Part shown: positions 7,225 through 16,693 of the stretch, piece after piece
Position numbering within the stretch: position 1 is the first letter of the stretch
How the letters are laid out: every line of letters begins with the position of its first letter
Assembly: GCA_031292355.1 (NCBI GenBank)
Contig: JARLHI010000060.1
Location: 62,001-126,000, forward strand
Source of the DNA: Candidatus Obscuribacterales bacterium
Lineage (GTDB): Bacteria; Cyanobacteriota; Vampirovibrionia; Obscuribacterales; Obscuribacteraceae
DNA: 64,000 nt
Direction of reading: 5' to 3'
Translations under genes and position numbers: made by a program
The notes under the pieces: model-generated
Seen by the model: only the letters and a program-made list of their open reading frames with translations
What the model was told of the DNA's origin: nothing
The model's database searches: none

Positions 7225-9447
7225 TTACGCATTGACCAGCCTTTTGGAAACATGCGTACTCTCTAAGAGTTCGGGAAGGGTGAGTCCATCAGTTGGATAA
7301 CTGGCAATTTGATAGTTAAATAAAAGCGCAATGGGCTCCCCTGATTCATCGTGCACTCGAACACTTTCTACAAGCGCTGTTAATTGCTTGATTTGCAAGA
7401 GCACGCTGTCTTTATTTTGACATGGGAAGGCCAGTATAAACTCGCCCGCTGAGTTGCCACATACGGCTTGCTCTCTTAGCTTCACAGTCACGATAGTTCC
7501 GACGATCTTTAGTGCTTCATTGACTGAATTGTAACCTGCAGTGACATCAATGCTGTGTAGATTGCATATAGCCATTCTACAAAGGGTGAATGGTTTTTGT
7601 TCTTGCTGACAATCGCCTAGAAGAGATTCAAGACGGTGCATTAATGAAGACGGTAAAAGAAGACCGGTTAGAGCATCTGAGCCCAATCGTGCCATTCGCG
7701 ATTTTGCATTCTGAGCGTGTCGGCCAATTCGTGTTAATAGTTCTAACCAATCGGCACCTCGTTGAATAAAATCGTCTGCGCCAGCATTTGCGGCAGCTAG
7801 TCGAAATCTTGAAGTGGCAGTGTCTGTATAAAATACGACGGCAATGTCTCGAAAATTTTCGCCGTCTTTAATTGCTCGACAAATGTCAAAGCCACTTATG
7901 CTTGGGTTAGATGCGTCAAGGATGAGCAGCAAATGGGGCTGGAAGCTGCTAATTAGCTTCAGTACTTCAGCGCCGTCGGACAAAGACACTGTGTTAATAC
8001 CATCTTTGGTCAACCGCGCTACCACTTCTGCTAAAGAATTATCGTCTGGCCCTAAGCACACTACCCTTGGGCATTCGATGTTGACCGCCTTGAAGAGCTG
8101 CTGGACAACCCGATCAAAGTTCGTTGCCGTCAATAATTCGTCAATGCATAGAGTCGCCCCTGCCTGAGCTGCCAATGCATGTTCGTATAGTGAAAAAGAG
8201 TGAGCAGAAAATATAATAGGAATTTTCTTGCCATTTTCGCGCTCGTGAAGTCCTTGCATTATTGCCACCGCTTCTGGTGCATTCTGTGCGTTAGCATTGA
8301 GTACTACAAATGCAATATCACCTTGTGACAGCGCGCCTTTTGCATCATCGAGGCACGTTATTATCACTGTTTTAATTGCTCGAGTCCCGGCTACAGCGAC
8401 CAGTTGTTGCGTCCTCGATTCGCATGTGTCAAAAAGCAACATGATTGGACGATCTACATCTCGTTCGCAGGACTGGCTTGAGACATCCATTTGTGTCGGC
8501 GCGGTCTCAATCGCCATGACCGGTATATTGACCGAACTCATGGCTGTCGGCTCATGGACAATAGTACAATTTCCATGTTCATCAACCAATAATCGAGGCG
8601 GTTTTGGTTGTTCCTCATAAGGTTGAGGGATAGGGAACGTTTGAGCGTCCGAGTTCACGGCGTTGGCAATTGCGACAAACGATTCTGCTTTCGTTTCGGC
8701 TTCCTGTATCGCTGTTTTGATCTCATCCCAGATCTGCGGAGAAAGCGCTAATTCCTCATTCTGTACGCGGCGCAGAATATCTTCTATATTCCCTGCGATA
8801 TCGCCCACTTCCGGTTGCCCGTACGTACCTGACGTTCCTCTGAGTTTGTGTAAACGCTCGATGATGCCATCGAGCAACCCAAACTGATCTGGATTAATTT
8901 CGGCCAACTGAATTAGGTCTCCAATGTCTTTTAGAACTGTCGGTAATTCAGACGCGTATTCATTTATAAGCTCATCAAAATCCAGGTTCTCCTCAGAAGA
9001 TAAGGTTGGGATAATGACGTCGTTTTGACGAGCCGAGGCGTTCATAGTGCTGCCGCCACGCCAAGTTGTGAATTTGAGCTCTGCCTCATGAAGCACATCA
9101 TCCACTTGCTCATTGAATGTATATGGGTCAATTGGTTTCTGTAGAATTAGGGAGACATGGAGCACATTGCGTAATCTATTGAGCATAATTTCATCGCAGT
9201 GAAAACCAGAAATAAAGATGACAGGAATGGAGATACCTTTTTCGCGCAACCAAGTAATCCACTGTAATCCGTCAATGTCTGTCAAGCGATAGTCAACGAT
9301 GGCGAGATCTGGTGCTTGTTCCTCAGCGATAGACATTGCCGATCTAGCATTGGGAGCTTCGAGAATCTTATGTCCGCGTGTTTCGAGAATGGTGGCTGCA
9401 AGGTGCCGAAATCGTGTGTCATCGTCTAGAACAAGAATAGTAGCCAT
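7225..9447 (-). CDS. Multi-domain response regulator: REC-HPt-REC-REC-GGDEF-like
   Basis: 740 residues. Domain 1 (about 3-120) is a complete receiver: LDDD acidic pocket, phospho-acceptor in AIVDYRL, Lys in LQKPID. Domain 2 (about 150-265) is an HPt domain with the phosphorylatable His in ERLHKLRGTSGTYG. Domain 3 (about 335-455) has a receiver fold but AFVVLNANA in place of the acceptor Asp, so it is degenerate. Domain 4 (about 460-585) is a receiver with LLLILDASNPSISGFD. The last 140 residues resemble a diguanylate cyclase (DALTGLLLPSSL...) but the GGDEF loop reads GNSAGEF, so cyclase activity is doubtful. It likely works as a phosphorelay hub with the histidine kinase and CheY-like protein encoded divergently at 9.6-13.2 kb. 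Soluble; no membrane segment. Confidence 0.88.
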   Translation of the reverse strand: MATILVLDDDTRFRHLAATILETRGHKILEAPNARSAMSIAEEQAPDLAIVDYRLTDIDGLQWITWLREKGISIPVIFISGFHCDEIMLNRLRNVLHVSLILQKPIDPYTFNEQVDDVLHEAELKFTTWRGGSTMNASARQNDVIIPTLSSEENLDFDELINEYASELPTVLKDIGDLIQLAEINPDQFGLLDGIIERLHKLRGTSGTYGQPEVGDIAGNIEDILRRVQNEELALSPQIWDEIKTAIQEAETKAESFVAIANAVNSDAQTFPIPQPYEEQPKPPRLLVDEHGNCTIVHEPTAMSSVNIPVMAIETAPTQMDVSSQSCERDVDRPIMLLFDTCESRTQQLVAVAGTRAIKTVIITCLDDAKGALSQGDIAFVVLNANAQNAPEAVAIMQGLHERENGKKIPIIFSAHSFSLYEHALAAQAGATLCIDELLTATNFDRVVQQLFKAVNIECPRVVCLGPDDNSLAEVVARLTKDGINTVSLSDGAEVLKLISSFQPHLLLILDASNPSISGFDICRAIKDGENFRDIAVVFYTDTATSRFRLAAANAGADDFIQRGADWLELLTRIGRHAQNAKSRMARLGSDALTGLLLPSSLMHRLESLLGDCQQEQKPFTLCRMAICNLHSIDVTAGYNSVNEALKIVGTIVTVKLREQAVCGNSAGEFILAFPCQNKDSVLLQIKQLTALVESVRVHDESGEPIALLFNYQIASYPTDGLTLPELLESTHVSKRLVNA

Positions 9448-9637
9448 GTACCCCCCTGAGATTCGAGCTTTTGCATGGGCAAAGCCTCTAATACCACTTT
9501 TACTGCGCCTGGTCTGTCGTTCGAATCAGTCATGCGGTCTACTTTATCGTCGCTCGGAAGAGGGATCCGTTGTCGTTCTAAATGATGAGGCGCCCAAGCA
9601 CTATTTAACCTAGGATCGGATCACAGGAGGCTTATTA

Positions 9638-10465
9638 ATGTCACAGGAACGAACTCGGAAAGAATCAGATACCGCCCTCACTGGCTTAGTCGGTGAGCAA
9701 GCGGTGTATTACAGTTGGGCGACACAATGGAATGCGTTCACTAGAGAGATGGAAGAGATGCTTCCTCTAACCTACGAAGACGAAATCGAGAAGTTTCAGC
9801 TGTTTTTTTCTGCGCTCAAAGCCTTAGGCTCGAGTACGATAAGCGGTTCGCTATTCAATCACAATGCAACTGCAAAGATCTCGCGACTGGAAGAAACACG
9901 GTTCGATGTAAATGTTGAGTTGGAAGACTCGCTGTTTGTTTGCCTGAAGTCCTACGTCATAAAAAAGGTGGTTACTTTTTCGCCGAGAGTCGATCATGGC
10001 CGCATTAAGTTGATGGATGTCCAGGGAATAGATTTCACTTTATCTGCTGTGAATATAGATGCTGTCCTTGGGCTGCAAGAGGCGACACTCAATAAGAATC
10101 TAAATGGAAAGATCACTCTCAACGGCACAATTATCAATCCTCTTCGGACCGACGACTTGCTGCCCATTTCAATCGCATTTGGCGAGGCAGATGCCATTGG
10201 CATTGAGGGCAGTGCAGAAAGTTTGACCTGCAATCACAACAGTGAGCATGAGCGTAATCTTCAGGCACAACACCTGAGATTTAGAGAGGCGCCTGAAAAG
10301 AGTGAATCCGTCGGATCGCTGTTCGAAGTGTTGGACGATTGCCTTGAATGCGGTCTTAAACGATGCAACGACTTGTCCCATTGGGTCGGCGATCACCTCA
10401 AACGAAAACTGGACGCATCCGAGACACTGCACGCACTAACACATGACAAGAATTTGGAGGTTTAG
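9638..10465 (+). CDS. Unknown protein of signalling cluster
   Basis: 275 residues, family not recognised. Translation is well supported: AGGAGG at 9625-9630 sits 7 bp before the ATG, and the next gene starts right after its stop. The N-terminus is acidic and helical (NAFTREMEEMLPLTYEDEIEKFQLFFSALKAL), the middle (about 65-190) is rich in alternating hydrophobic residues suggesting beta strands, and the C-terminal part has a CLECGLKRCNDL segment with three Cys. No signal peptide. It lies between a multi-domain response regulator and a CheY-like protein plus histidine kinase, so a role in that pathway (an effector or phosphatase) is an inference from position only. Confidence 0.75.
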   Translation: MSQERTRKESDTALTGLVGEQAVYYSWATQWNAFTREMEEMLPLTYEDEIEKFQLFFSALKALGSSTISGSLFNHNATAKISRLEETRFDVNVELEDSLFVCLKSYVIKKVVTFSPRVDHGRIKLMDVQGIDFTLSAVNIDAVLGLQEATLNKNLNGKITLNGTIINPLRTDDLLPISIAFGEADAIGIEGSAESLTCNHNSEHERNLQAQHLRFREAPEKSESVGSLFEVLDDCLECGLKRCNDLSHWVGDHLKRKLDASETLHALTHDKNLEV

Positions 10466-10861
10466 ATGTCAGTTCTAAAGGTGTTGCTGATAGACGATGA
10501 TCCTGACATTCGCAAGATCACCGCTTTAGCGATGAAGCGGGTGGCCAAATGGGAAGTTGAGGTAGCTGCTTCTGGTCCCGAGGGACTGAGTGTTGTACGT
10601 GAAGTCGATCCTGATGTGATTTTGTTAGATGTGATGATGCCTGGCATGGACGGACCAACAGTACTCAAAGAGCTAAAGAGGTCGGCTTTGACGGCTCACA
10701 TACCGGTCATATTTTTGACAGCCAAGATTCAACGAGATGAGGTAGACCAATATATGAGCATGGGAGTTGTTGGCGTTTTAAAAAAACCTTTCAATCCACT
10801 TCTGCTACCGGCTCAGATCAGGCAACTTTTAGATCAACCTGAGGAAGTCGCTGTTTCATGA
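10466..10861 (+). CDS. CheY-like single-domain response regulator
   Basis: 131 residues, one receiver domain and nothing else. The acidic pocket is LLIDDDPDIRK, the phospho-acceptor Asp is in VILLDVMMPGMDG (D54 or so), the conserved Thr/Ser is in IFLTAK and the Lys in LKKPFNP. Its ATG follows directly after the stop of the unknown gene, with GGAGG just upstream, so the two are one transcript. Without an output domain it probably acts by protein contact or as a phosphate carrier between the downstream kinase (10952-13216) and the HPt protein encoded on the other strand. Confidence 0.93.
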   Translation: MSVLKVLLIDDDPDIRKITALAMKRVAKWEVEVAASGPEGLSVVREVDPDVILLDVMMPGMDGPTVLKELKRSALTAHIPVIFLTAKIQRDEVDQYMSMGVVGVLKKPFNPLLLPAQIRQLLDQPEEVAVS

Positions 10862-10951
10862 GGCTTCCTGGCACTAGTGTCACTGTCATGTCTGAGGAGC
10901 AGGGGCCAGTGCCTAGCCGTAGTGCAAGCAAACCGCTAGGAGTGCATAAAG

Positions 10952-13216
10952 ATGTCTGTTGAGCGCAACGCAGAGCTGATATTTCTCAGACACCAGCGAA
11001 GCGTATGCATAAGAACAGACAGACTGTGTACTGTACTGATGTACGTACAATGGTTTGCCTGCATAGCAATCTCGATTTGGATCTCTCCTAGAGCCTGGGG
11101 GAGTGTTAACAGCGCGGTTCACCCTTACCTTTTGGCGGCAATCTTTTTAGGCGGCCTTCTTTGCGCGCTCCCTGCGTATTTGACTTTGAACCAACCGGGA
11201 AGGTTGACCACAAGGCTGTCCATAGGTCTGTGTCAAGCCTTATTTTCGTCCTTGATCATAGCTTTGACAGGTGGTCGAATCGAATCTCATTTTCATATTT
11301 TTGTTTCATTGGGTTTGCTTTCCTTCTATCCAGACAGACGAGTGATTTTGATCTATTCGTCCGTGGTGATTCTTGATCATCTGCTTAGGGGAATATTGTG
11401 GCCTCTCTCGATGTATGGAGTTTCAGGAAGCACCCTGCTACGCACGCTAGAGCACACGTTTTGGGTTGTGATAACGGTCGTATGTGCGTTCCAGTTTTTC
11501 AAAGATAGAAAAGATGCTTTGAGAAAAATTTCGCGGGTACAAGCCGAACTAATTGCAACCAAGTCCTCGATTGAGGAGCAAGTTTGCGCCCGTACTCAAG
11601 AATTATTTGATAGTCAGAGTCGAATGGCTGCTCAATACGCTATTACTTTTGCGCTTTCAGAAGCGCCAACGCTTAAACAAGCTGCTCCCAAAGTAATCGA
11701 GGCGCTTTGTTCACTATGCGGTTGGCATTGCGGAGTTATGTGGACATTGGCAAGCGGAAATGATTCGCTCAAGTTAGCTGGCGTTTGGCCAGGAGACGAC
11801 GATAGCAAGGAGCTAAAGGTGTTGCGTCCAAGTAACTTGGAAAAAAGTGCGTTGATTGCAGGAACAATTGCGTCAAATGCGCCAAACTTGATCAAGCGTA
11901 TGGATGCAGAGCGCGATCCTGTTTTCCAGTATGTTGTAAGAAACAAGCCTGTTGAGAGTGTTTTGGTTTTTCCGATAAGGTTTCAAGGTCAAGTTTTAGG
12001 AGTGACCTTGCTATGCGGAGACGGAATGTTAGCTTGTGATGCTGATGAACTCATTACTCAAGCGGAAGCTATTGGAGAGCAAATCGGCGGTTACATCACA
12101 CGCAAGGAAAAGGACGCACAGGCCGCCATGATGGCCAATTTGGTCGAGAATGCTAGCGATGCGATTGTGACAGCTGACACCGATAGAAAGATCATTTATT
12201 GGAATCATGCCGCCGAGCAGCAATATGGTTACACACAAGAGGAGGTAAAGGGGAAAAGTATACGTCTTCTGCTTCGGCCAAATGATCCAGTCTCCGCCGA
12301 GGATTTTCGACACATACTTACTGGCGAGCAAGTAATGCGCGAGGATGTGCACGTCAGAAAAGATGGTTCTCTGGTTGATGTACAAGTGACTTTTGCTGTA
12401 GTTCCAGATGCCTGCGGCACCATCGTAGGCGTAGCTGGAATCATCCGAGACGTGACTGCTCAAAAAGCGGCAGAACGGCGCGTTAGTGAATTTTATTCAA
12501 CTGTCTCACATGAACTCCGCACGCCCCTAACATCAATCTGCGGAGCGCTCGGTTTGATTGAGGGTGGAGTCCTCGACCGAGCAGAGGAACTTGACTTGAT
12601 TCAGGTGGCGCGGCGAAATTCGGATCGACTCGTACGCTTGGTCAACGACATGCTAGATCTCAAAAAGCTCGAGGCCGGCAAAATGGAATTGTCTATGACT
12701 GACGTTGCGCCGCAGGATATAGTCGATCAAGCACTAGCTAGCCTCTTGGCCATGGCCGCGGAGTCTAAAGTAGCGCTACAAGCAGAGGTGAAATGCAATA
12801 GTCTCTTCAAGGCAGATCCAGATCGAGTTTTGCAAATGCTAATTAATTTGATTGGAAATGCCATCAAGTTCTCGCCTGAGCAGAGCACTGTAAAAATTGT
12901 AGTTGAGCCACGTAAGTCCAATAGACTGCGTTTCAGTGTGGTGGATCAAGGTATTGGAATTCCTTCGCATCAATTGCCCAAACTGTTTGGCCGTTTTCAG
13001 CAACTTGATTCTTCAGACACGCGCCCAAAGGGCGGCACCGGATTGGGACTGGCGATCACTAAGGCGCTTGCCGAGCAGCATGGTGGTCGAATTGGTGTGG
13101 AGTCTGAAATTGGAAAAGGATCAACATTCTGGTTCGAGCTGCCCCAATCATGCACGCTGAGTTCTAGTAGTGCGAAAATAAAGTCCGAGGTCGGATACGA
13201 TGCGCTGGCCAGCTAA
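10952..13216 (+). CDS. Membrane sensor histidine kinase with GAF and PAS domains
   Basis: 754 residues. Residues about 25-185 form a bundle of five or six membrane helices; its GGRIESHFHIFVSLGLLSFY segment is a recurring sensory module in kinases of aquatic bacteria. A short coiled coil follows (RVQAELIATKSSIEEQV), then a GAF domain (about 225-385), a PAS domain (about 395-515; AIVTADTDRKIIYWNHAAEQQYGY), HisKA with the acceptor in FYSTVSHELRTPLTSI, and HATPase_c with the N box INLIGNAIKFS, DQGIGIP and GGTGLGLAI. All catalytic motifs are intact. There is no attached receiver; the CheY-like protein 91 bp upstream is the likely partner. ATG at 10952 follows TAGGAG. The gene overlaps the convergent AlgJ-like gene by 4 bp. 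Confidence 0.93.
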   Translation: MSVERNAELIFLRHQRSVCIRTDRLCTVLMYVQWFACIAISIWISPRAWGSVNSAVHPYLLAAIFLGGLLCALPAYLTLNQPGRLTTRLSIGLCQALFSSLIIALTGGRIESHFHIFVSLGLLSFYPDRRVILIYSSVVILDHLLRGILWPLSMYGVSGSTLLRTLEHTFWVVITVVCAFQFFKDRKDALRKISRVQAELIATKSSIEEQVCARTQELFDSQSRMAAQYAITFALSEAPTLKQAAPKVIEALCSLCGWHCGVMWTLASGNDSLKLAGVWPGDDDSKELKVLRPSNLEKSALIAGTIASNAPNLIKRMDAERDPVFQYVVRNKPVESVLVFPIRFQGQVLGVTLLCGDGMLACDADELITQAEAIGEQIGGYITRKEKDAQAAMMANLVENASDAIVTADTDRKIIYWNHAAEQQYGYTQEEVKGKSIRLLLRPNDPVSAEDFRHILTGEQVMREDVHVRKDGSLVDVQVTFAVVPDACGTIVGVAGIIRDVTAQKAAERRVSEFYSTVSHELRTPLTSICGALGLIEGGVLDRAEELDLIQVARRNSDRLVRLVNDMLDLKKLEAGKMELSMTDVAPQDIVDQALASLLAMAAESKVALQAEVKCNSLFKADPDRVLQMLINLIGNAIKFSPEQSTVKIVVEPRKSNRLRFSVVDQGIGIPSHQLPKLFGRFQQLDSSDTRPKGGTGLGLAITKALAEQHGGRIGVESEIGKGSTFWFELPQSCTLSSSSAKIKSEVGYDALAS

Positions 13217-14823
13217 ATTTCAGATGTGTGATGATTGCTCGTGATCCGCTCAATTCCTTCTAAATTCGACGTTTGCAAAAACAAGGCACGACTGCTTCCC
13301 CAATCAGAAACTTTCGCCTTGACCTTGGACAAAAAGTCTTTGGTCCTGTACATCACAACGCCGATTTTTACTGGTTCTAGACCAGGCGGAACTTTCAGAA
13401 CAACACTATCGCGCCACCGCATTTGACGCCCAAAAACACTATAGGATGGATTTTGAGCGTAGTCCGCTGACGCGATGATTTTATCGTTTTGATCGATTGC
13501 GTGGATGCCGATTATCTGATTGGGAATATGCTCCTTTTGAATATGCCAATCTATTTCTACGCTCAGCTCGTTGCCTTGCTTTTGGAAGTTCAAGAAGTCT
13601 ATGCATTCTCCGTCGACGAATTCAGCTAGGGCTTTAGAAATTGGTGGGGCTGGTGGGAGCAGACTTTGTTTAACCGGGTAATAGGGATAAGTTCCCAGGG
13701 AGAATTCGTCGAGCGAACCGAGGTTGTACAGATTGCGTTCGGCCATTTCTTGAATGACGACATCCGGGTGGTAGGCAATGACTTCCTGTATCGGTAATGC
13801 TTGATACCAGTGAAATTTTGCCTTGCTGAAAAATTCGGACAAAAATGGTTGCAAGCCTAACGTAAAAGAATCATGCAGTACAAACGCCGTCGGCAGAGAC
13901 TTGTTTCTGGAAACAGTTTCCGCTTCGGATTTTATAAGATGGTTTTCAAACACGTCTGGTCTTCCAGAACTCGCGACTGCCGTGAGATCCGAGTGATCCA
14001 GGCTCGATGAAGGCTCAAATATAATTCCTTGCAAATTTAGCATCTTTGCCAGGTCTCCCGACATATCGCGTTCAACGAATTTTAGGTGATTAAAAAGGTT
14101 GGAAGAAACATCGGGGAAGGAAGGTTTCAATTTGTTGGCTAGAGCGTTGCCTGCAAGCATTGCTCCAGTGTCGGTCCAGTGAGAGTCAGTTTTGTAGTAA
14201 AGCCGTGGCTTGTCCTTATCCTTTTCAAAAACTGGCAAAAGGTCTACGGTTTCTGTATTTGAATGACCAGGCAAGTAGTCTCGCAATTGTTTGTATCGAC
14301 TAGCCCTTGGTAAGTTTTGCAAGCTATCTGAGAGAAGCTCTGGCTCTATAGTGCCTTTTTCGGGCACAATCATCAGGATGTACTTGATGCCATGTTCCGC
14401 GAGAAAATCATGTCGGCTCTGCACCAGTTGAGTCCAGTTTTGCAGTTGTTGTACGTTAAAAGCGTCGTTCGTAGCAAGATTTTCGGTAAAGTAAAACATC
14501 CAGCCGTTTTTTCCGAGCACTACCAATGGTGACGACGATGTTTCTAATAGTTTGTATAAGATAAGGCTGCGCGTTTTTTGCAAATCCAGACGACAGGCGA
14601 AACGGTCGTTGTAAAACTGTTCGAGCAAGCTCACAAATTTTTGAAAATTTGTTTTCGCCATCGAATGCGAGGGTAGGTCGGCCAAAGTTCTGTTCTCGAT
14701 TGCGCTGACTTCACCTGTTTGATGGTGCGCAAAACAGTTGTAGCCGGACACCATCGCCAAAGCAGCGACTACGACAACGAAGAAGAAAGCTTGAATGTTA
14801 TTCTCGGTATTACGGATTTTCAT
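13213..14823 (-). CDS. AlgJ/AlgX-like polysaccharide O-acetylation protein
   Basis: 536 residues. An N-terminal helix (FFFVVVVAALAMVSGY, about 13-28) anchors or exports it. The following part matches the SGNH-hydrolase-like domain of AlgJ/AlgX: the typical ENRTLADLPSH start, a NDRFACRLDL segment, LGKNGWMFY, the DSHWTDTGAML motif with catalytic Asp and His, and a late VLHDSFTLGL that carries the Ser. Such proteins move acetyl groups onto exopolysaccharide outside the membrane, normally together with an MBOAT protein; none is encoded in this window. A C-terminal beta-rich part (about 400-520) may bind carbohydrate. Convergent with the histidine kinase. Confidence 0.83.
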   Translation of the reverse strand: MKIRNTENNIQAFFFVVVVAALAMVSGYNCFAHHQTGEVSAIENRTLADLPSHSMAKTNFQKFVSLLEQFYNDRFACRLDLQKTRSLILYKLLETSSSPLVVLGKNGWMFYFTENLATNDAFNVQQLQNWTQLVQSRHDFLAEHGIKYILMIVPEKGTIEPELLSDSLQNLPRASRYKQLRDYLPGHSNTETVDLLPVFEKDKDKPRLYYKTDSHWTDTGAMLAGNALANKLKPSFPDVSSNLFNHLKFVERDMSGDLAKMLNLQGIIFEPSSSLDHSDLTAVASSGRPDVFENHLIKSEAETVSRNKSLPTAFVLHDSFTLGLQPFLSEFFSKAKFHWYQALPIQEVIAYHPDVVIQEMAERNLYNLGSLDEFSLGTYPYYPVKQSLLPPAPPISKALAEFVDGECIDFLNFQKQGNELSVEIDWHIQKEHIPNQIIGIHAIDQNDKIIASADYAQNPSYSVFGRQMRWRDSVVLKVPPGLEPVKIGVVMYRTKDFLSKVKAKVSDWGSSRALFLQTSNLEGIERITSNHHTSEI

Positions 14824-15154
14824 CTCACTGCTTTTGACATCATTTATGGTGGCAGAACCGCATTTTTAATTTTTCTAATTGAGTGCATCTTTGTTTTATT
14901 TTACTTCCCTGGTTTTCTTTTCTCAGTGCTAAAATACTGACCGCGGGCTTTTGCCATGGAACATGGACCTTGCATGTAGTCTGTCCATGGGAAAGTTTAG
15001 GACAAACTCCGCGCGACTCAGTGAAAGAAGATTCATTCAGAAGGATTGTCTGCGCATTTAGGGCTCGTCAAGCAGAAGCTGCAGTGCAGTTTATCAAAAC
15101 TACGACAAATAGCGCAGAACCTCAAAAACATTACGCTTTGCATACAGGAACAAA
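14824..15154. other. Intergenic region with inverted repeat
   Basis: No convincing gene. It separates the divergently transcribed AlgJ-like and acyltransferase genes and should hold both promoters. The one structure I see is an inverted repeat, CATGGAC at 14962-14968 and GTCCATG at 14983-14989, with CCATGG on both sides. A short open frame across it has no ribosome site and no protein-like composition. Confidence 0.5.
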
Positions 15155-15820
15155 ATGTCTCGAAAAATAGTTATTTTTGGCACCGGTCAGATTGCGGAAC
15201 TGGCTCACTACTATTTCACCAAAGACACATCATTGGAAGTCTCAGCATTTGCAGTCGATGGTGCATATCTTACAAATGAGTCCTGGCTTGGCTTGCCGGT
15301 GATTGATTTCGCCACGGTGGAAGAGAGATTTTCACCAGGCGAATATGATTTTTTCGTAGCTCTGAGCTATTCGAAAATGAACAAAGTTCGCTCAGATAAA
15401 TACGGCGAAGCGAAGGCGAAAGGCTATTCACTGGTCAGTTACATCAGTTCTAGAGCTACAATTTTTGATAACGTCAGATATGGAGACAATTGTTTTATTT
15501 TAGAAAGCAATGTCGTTCAGCCGTTTGTGCGCATTGGCAATAACTGCACTTTGTGGAGTGGGAATCACATTGGGCATCATTCAATTATCGAAGACGATTG
15601 TTTTATCGCCTCTCATGTCGTCATCTCAGGTGGCGTTACTGTTGAACAAGGCTGTTTTATTGGAGTCAATGCTACTGTCAGAGATGGTGTAACACTTGGA
15701 CGGCAAAGCCTTATTGGTGCGGGCTCATTGATTTTAGGCTCTACCGAGCCAGAATCTGTCTTTACGGGCAATAAAGCGCAGGCGCGCAATATCAAAAGCG
15801 TCAATATAAGCAAGATTTGA
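15155..15820 (+). CDS. Hexapeptide-repeat sugar acyltransferase (NeuD/PglD-like)
   Basis: 221 residues with the same plan as the acetyltransferase at 1428-2069: a Rossmann-like N-terminus (KIVIFGTGQIAELAHYYF) and a left-handed beta-helix from about residue 95 (ISSRATIFDNVRYGDNCFI...). The catalytic His lies in SGNHIGHHSIIEDD. It should acetylate a sugar or sugar nucleotide in the cytosol. It stands alone, away from other sugar-nucleotide genes, next to the AlgJ-like O-acetylation gene. The two acyltransferases in this window are clearly different in sequence, so they probably have different substrates. Confidence 0.85.
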   Translation: MSRKIVIFGTGQIAELAHYYFTKDTSLEVSAFAVDGAYLTNESWLGLPVIDFATVEERFSPGEYDFFVALSYSKMNKVRSDKYGEAKAKGYSLVSYISSRATIFDNVRYGDNCFILESNVVQPFVRIGNNCTLWSGNHIGHHSIIEDDCFIASHVVISGGVTVEQGCFIGVNATVRDGVTLGRQSLIGAGSLILGSTEPESVFTGNKAQARNIKSVNISKI

Positions 15821-15898
15821 CAGCATCACCTGGAGTCGGTGTCATAAAGATGTCATGAATGCCTCTTACTGTAAATCTCACGCTTTAGAGAGATTGAA

Positions 15899-16675
15899 AT
15901 GGCAGATCGCACTGAATGTAGACCCGAAAAGTCCAAAGATACTTCTTTGCTCACGAGTATTGTTGGCGATTCACTGGTTGAAAAACAAGGAAATCCAGGT
16001 CGGCTGAATGAAGCAATTCAGGGGCTGAACAAGCAAGATGGTCCCCAGCAATTAGCAGATCTCCAGAAGTATTTAAACAGCACCTGTCATTCGGATATCG
16101 CGAATCAATTGCTTCCCAATGCTCAAGTGGGAGCGAAGAGTATCGATTTCGACTCACCACAATCTGCCGCCGCTTCAAAAGACGCTGGTTCTGTCGCGTC
16201 AAACGATTTGCTGGATGATCCAAGAAATGCTCTCTACAATCGTTCTGGTCAGGTCGCTCCTGATCAAGATACAGCTGACAAACAAAATTACATGAAGGAT
16301 CGTTTTGAGCATCACAGCCCAAGAACTAATCTGCATGGCTCACTAGCGGCAAGCCAATCCGGCGACGCCATCTCGAAAGCAATGGATAAGGATGCCAACT
16401 TTGAAAAAACTGGAGATTTGAGCAAAGACGAACAAAAGGCAATCTTTGATCGAATGGATCCAGCAAAATTTCAGAGTGCGTTGAATTCGCTCGAACAGAG
16501 CGCCAACAAAAACCTTACTAGCCAGCGGTATCGGCTCGAGCTGCATCGCGAGTTCGATAAAGACGGACGCGGTACAGAAGTGATCGACGTTATCGATTCT
16601 AAAACACAAGCTCCCACTCGAACGTACCAACGGGACCAGCGTCCAGTTGATCCGGCATTGCACGTTGTCGATTAG
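15899..16675 (+). CDS. Unknown hydrophilic protein
   Basis: 258 residues, family not recognised. It has no signal peptide or membrane segment and is rich in Asp, Gln, Asn, Ser and Lys. The first 120 residues look flexible; the last 100 look more ordered (SKDEQKAIFDRMDPAKFQSALNSLEQSANKN, then a beta-like YRLELHREFDKDGRGTEVIDVID). The ATG is preceded by AGAGAGATTGAA, very like the leader of the LysM gene at 22108. It ends 18 bp before a convergent gene. Function unknown. Confidence 0.7.
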   Translation: MADRTECRPEKSKDTSLLTSIVGDSLVEKQGNPGRLNEAIQGLNKQDGPQQLADLQKYLNSTCHSDIANQLLPNAQVGAKSIDFDSPQSAAASKDAGSVASNDLLDDPRNALYNRSGQVAPDQDTADKQNYMKDRFEHHSPRTNLHGSLAASQSGDAISKAMDKDANFEKTGDLSKDEQKAIFDRMDPAKFQSALNSLEQSANKNLTSQRYRLELHREFDKDGRGTEVIDVIDSKTQAPTRTYQRDQRPVDPALHVVD

Positions 16676-16693
16676 TTAAGATCAGCCGTAAGG

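Noticed and set aside
9510-9530. GTTCGAATC resembling a tRNA T-loop
   Set aside because: The flanking bases do not pair, and no acceptor, D or anticodon stems can be drawn.
10868-10881. TGGCACTAGTGTCA near-palindrome after the CheY-like gene
   Set aside because: Short, with one mismatched pair, no U tract, and found only once; too weak to call an operator or terminator.
12029-12463. 144-codon frame antisense to the histidine kinase
   Set aside because: It is opposite the PAS and GAF part of a well-supported gene and has no protein-like features or ribosome site.
14883-15170. 95-codon frame between the AlgJ-like and acyltransferase genes
   Set aside because: No ribosome site and a composition unlike protein; it runs into the acyltransferase start in another frame.
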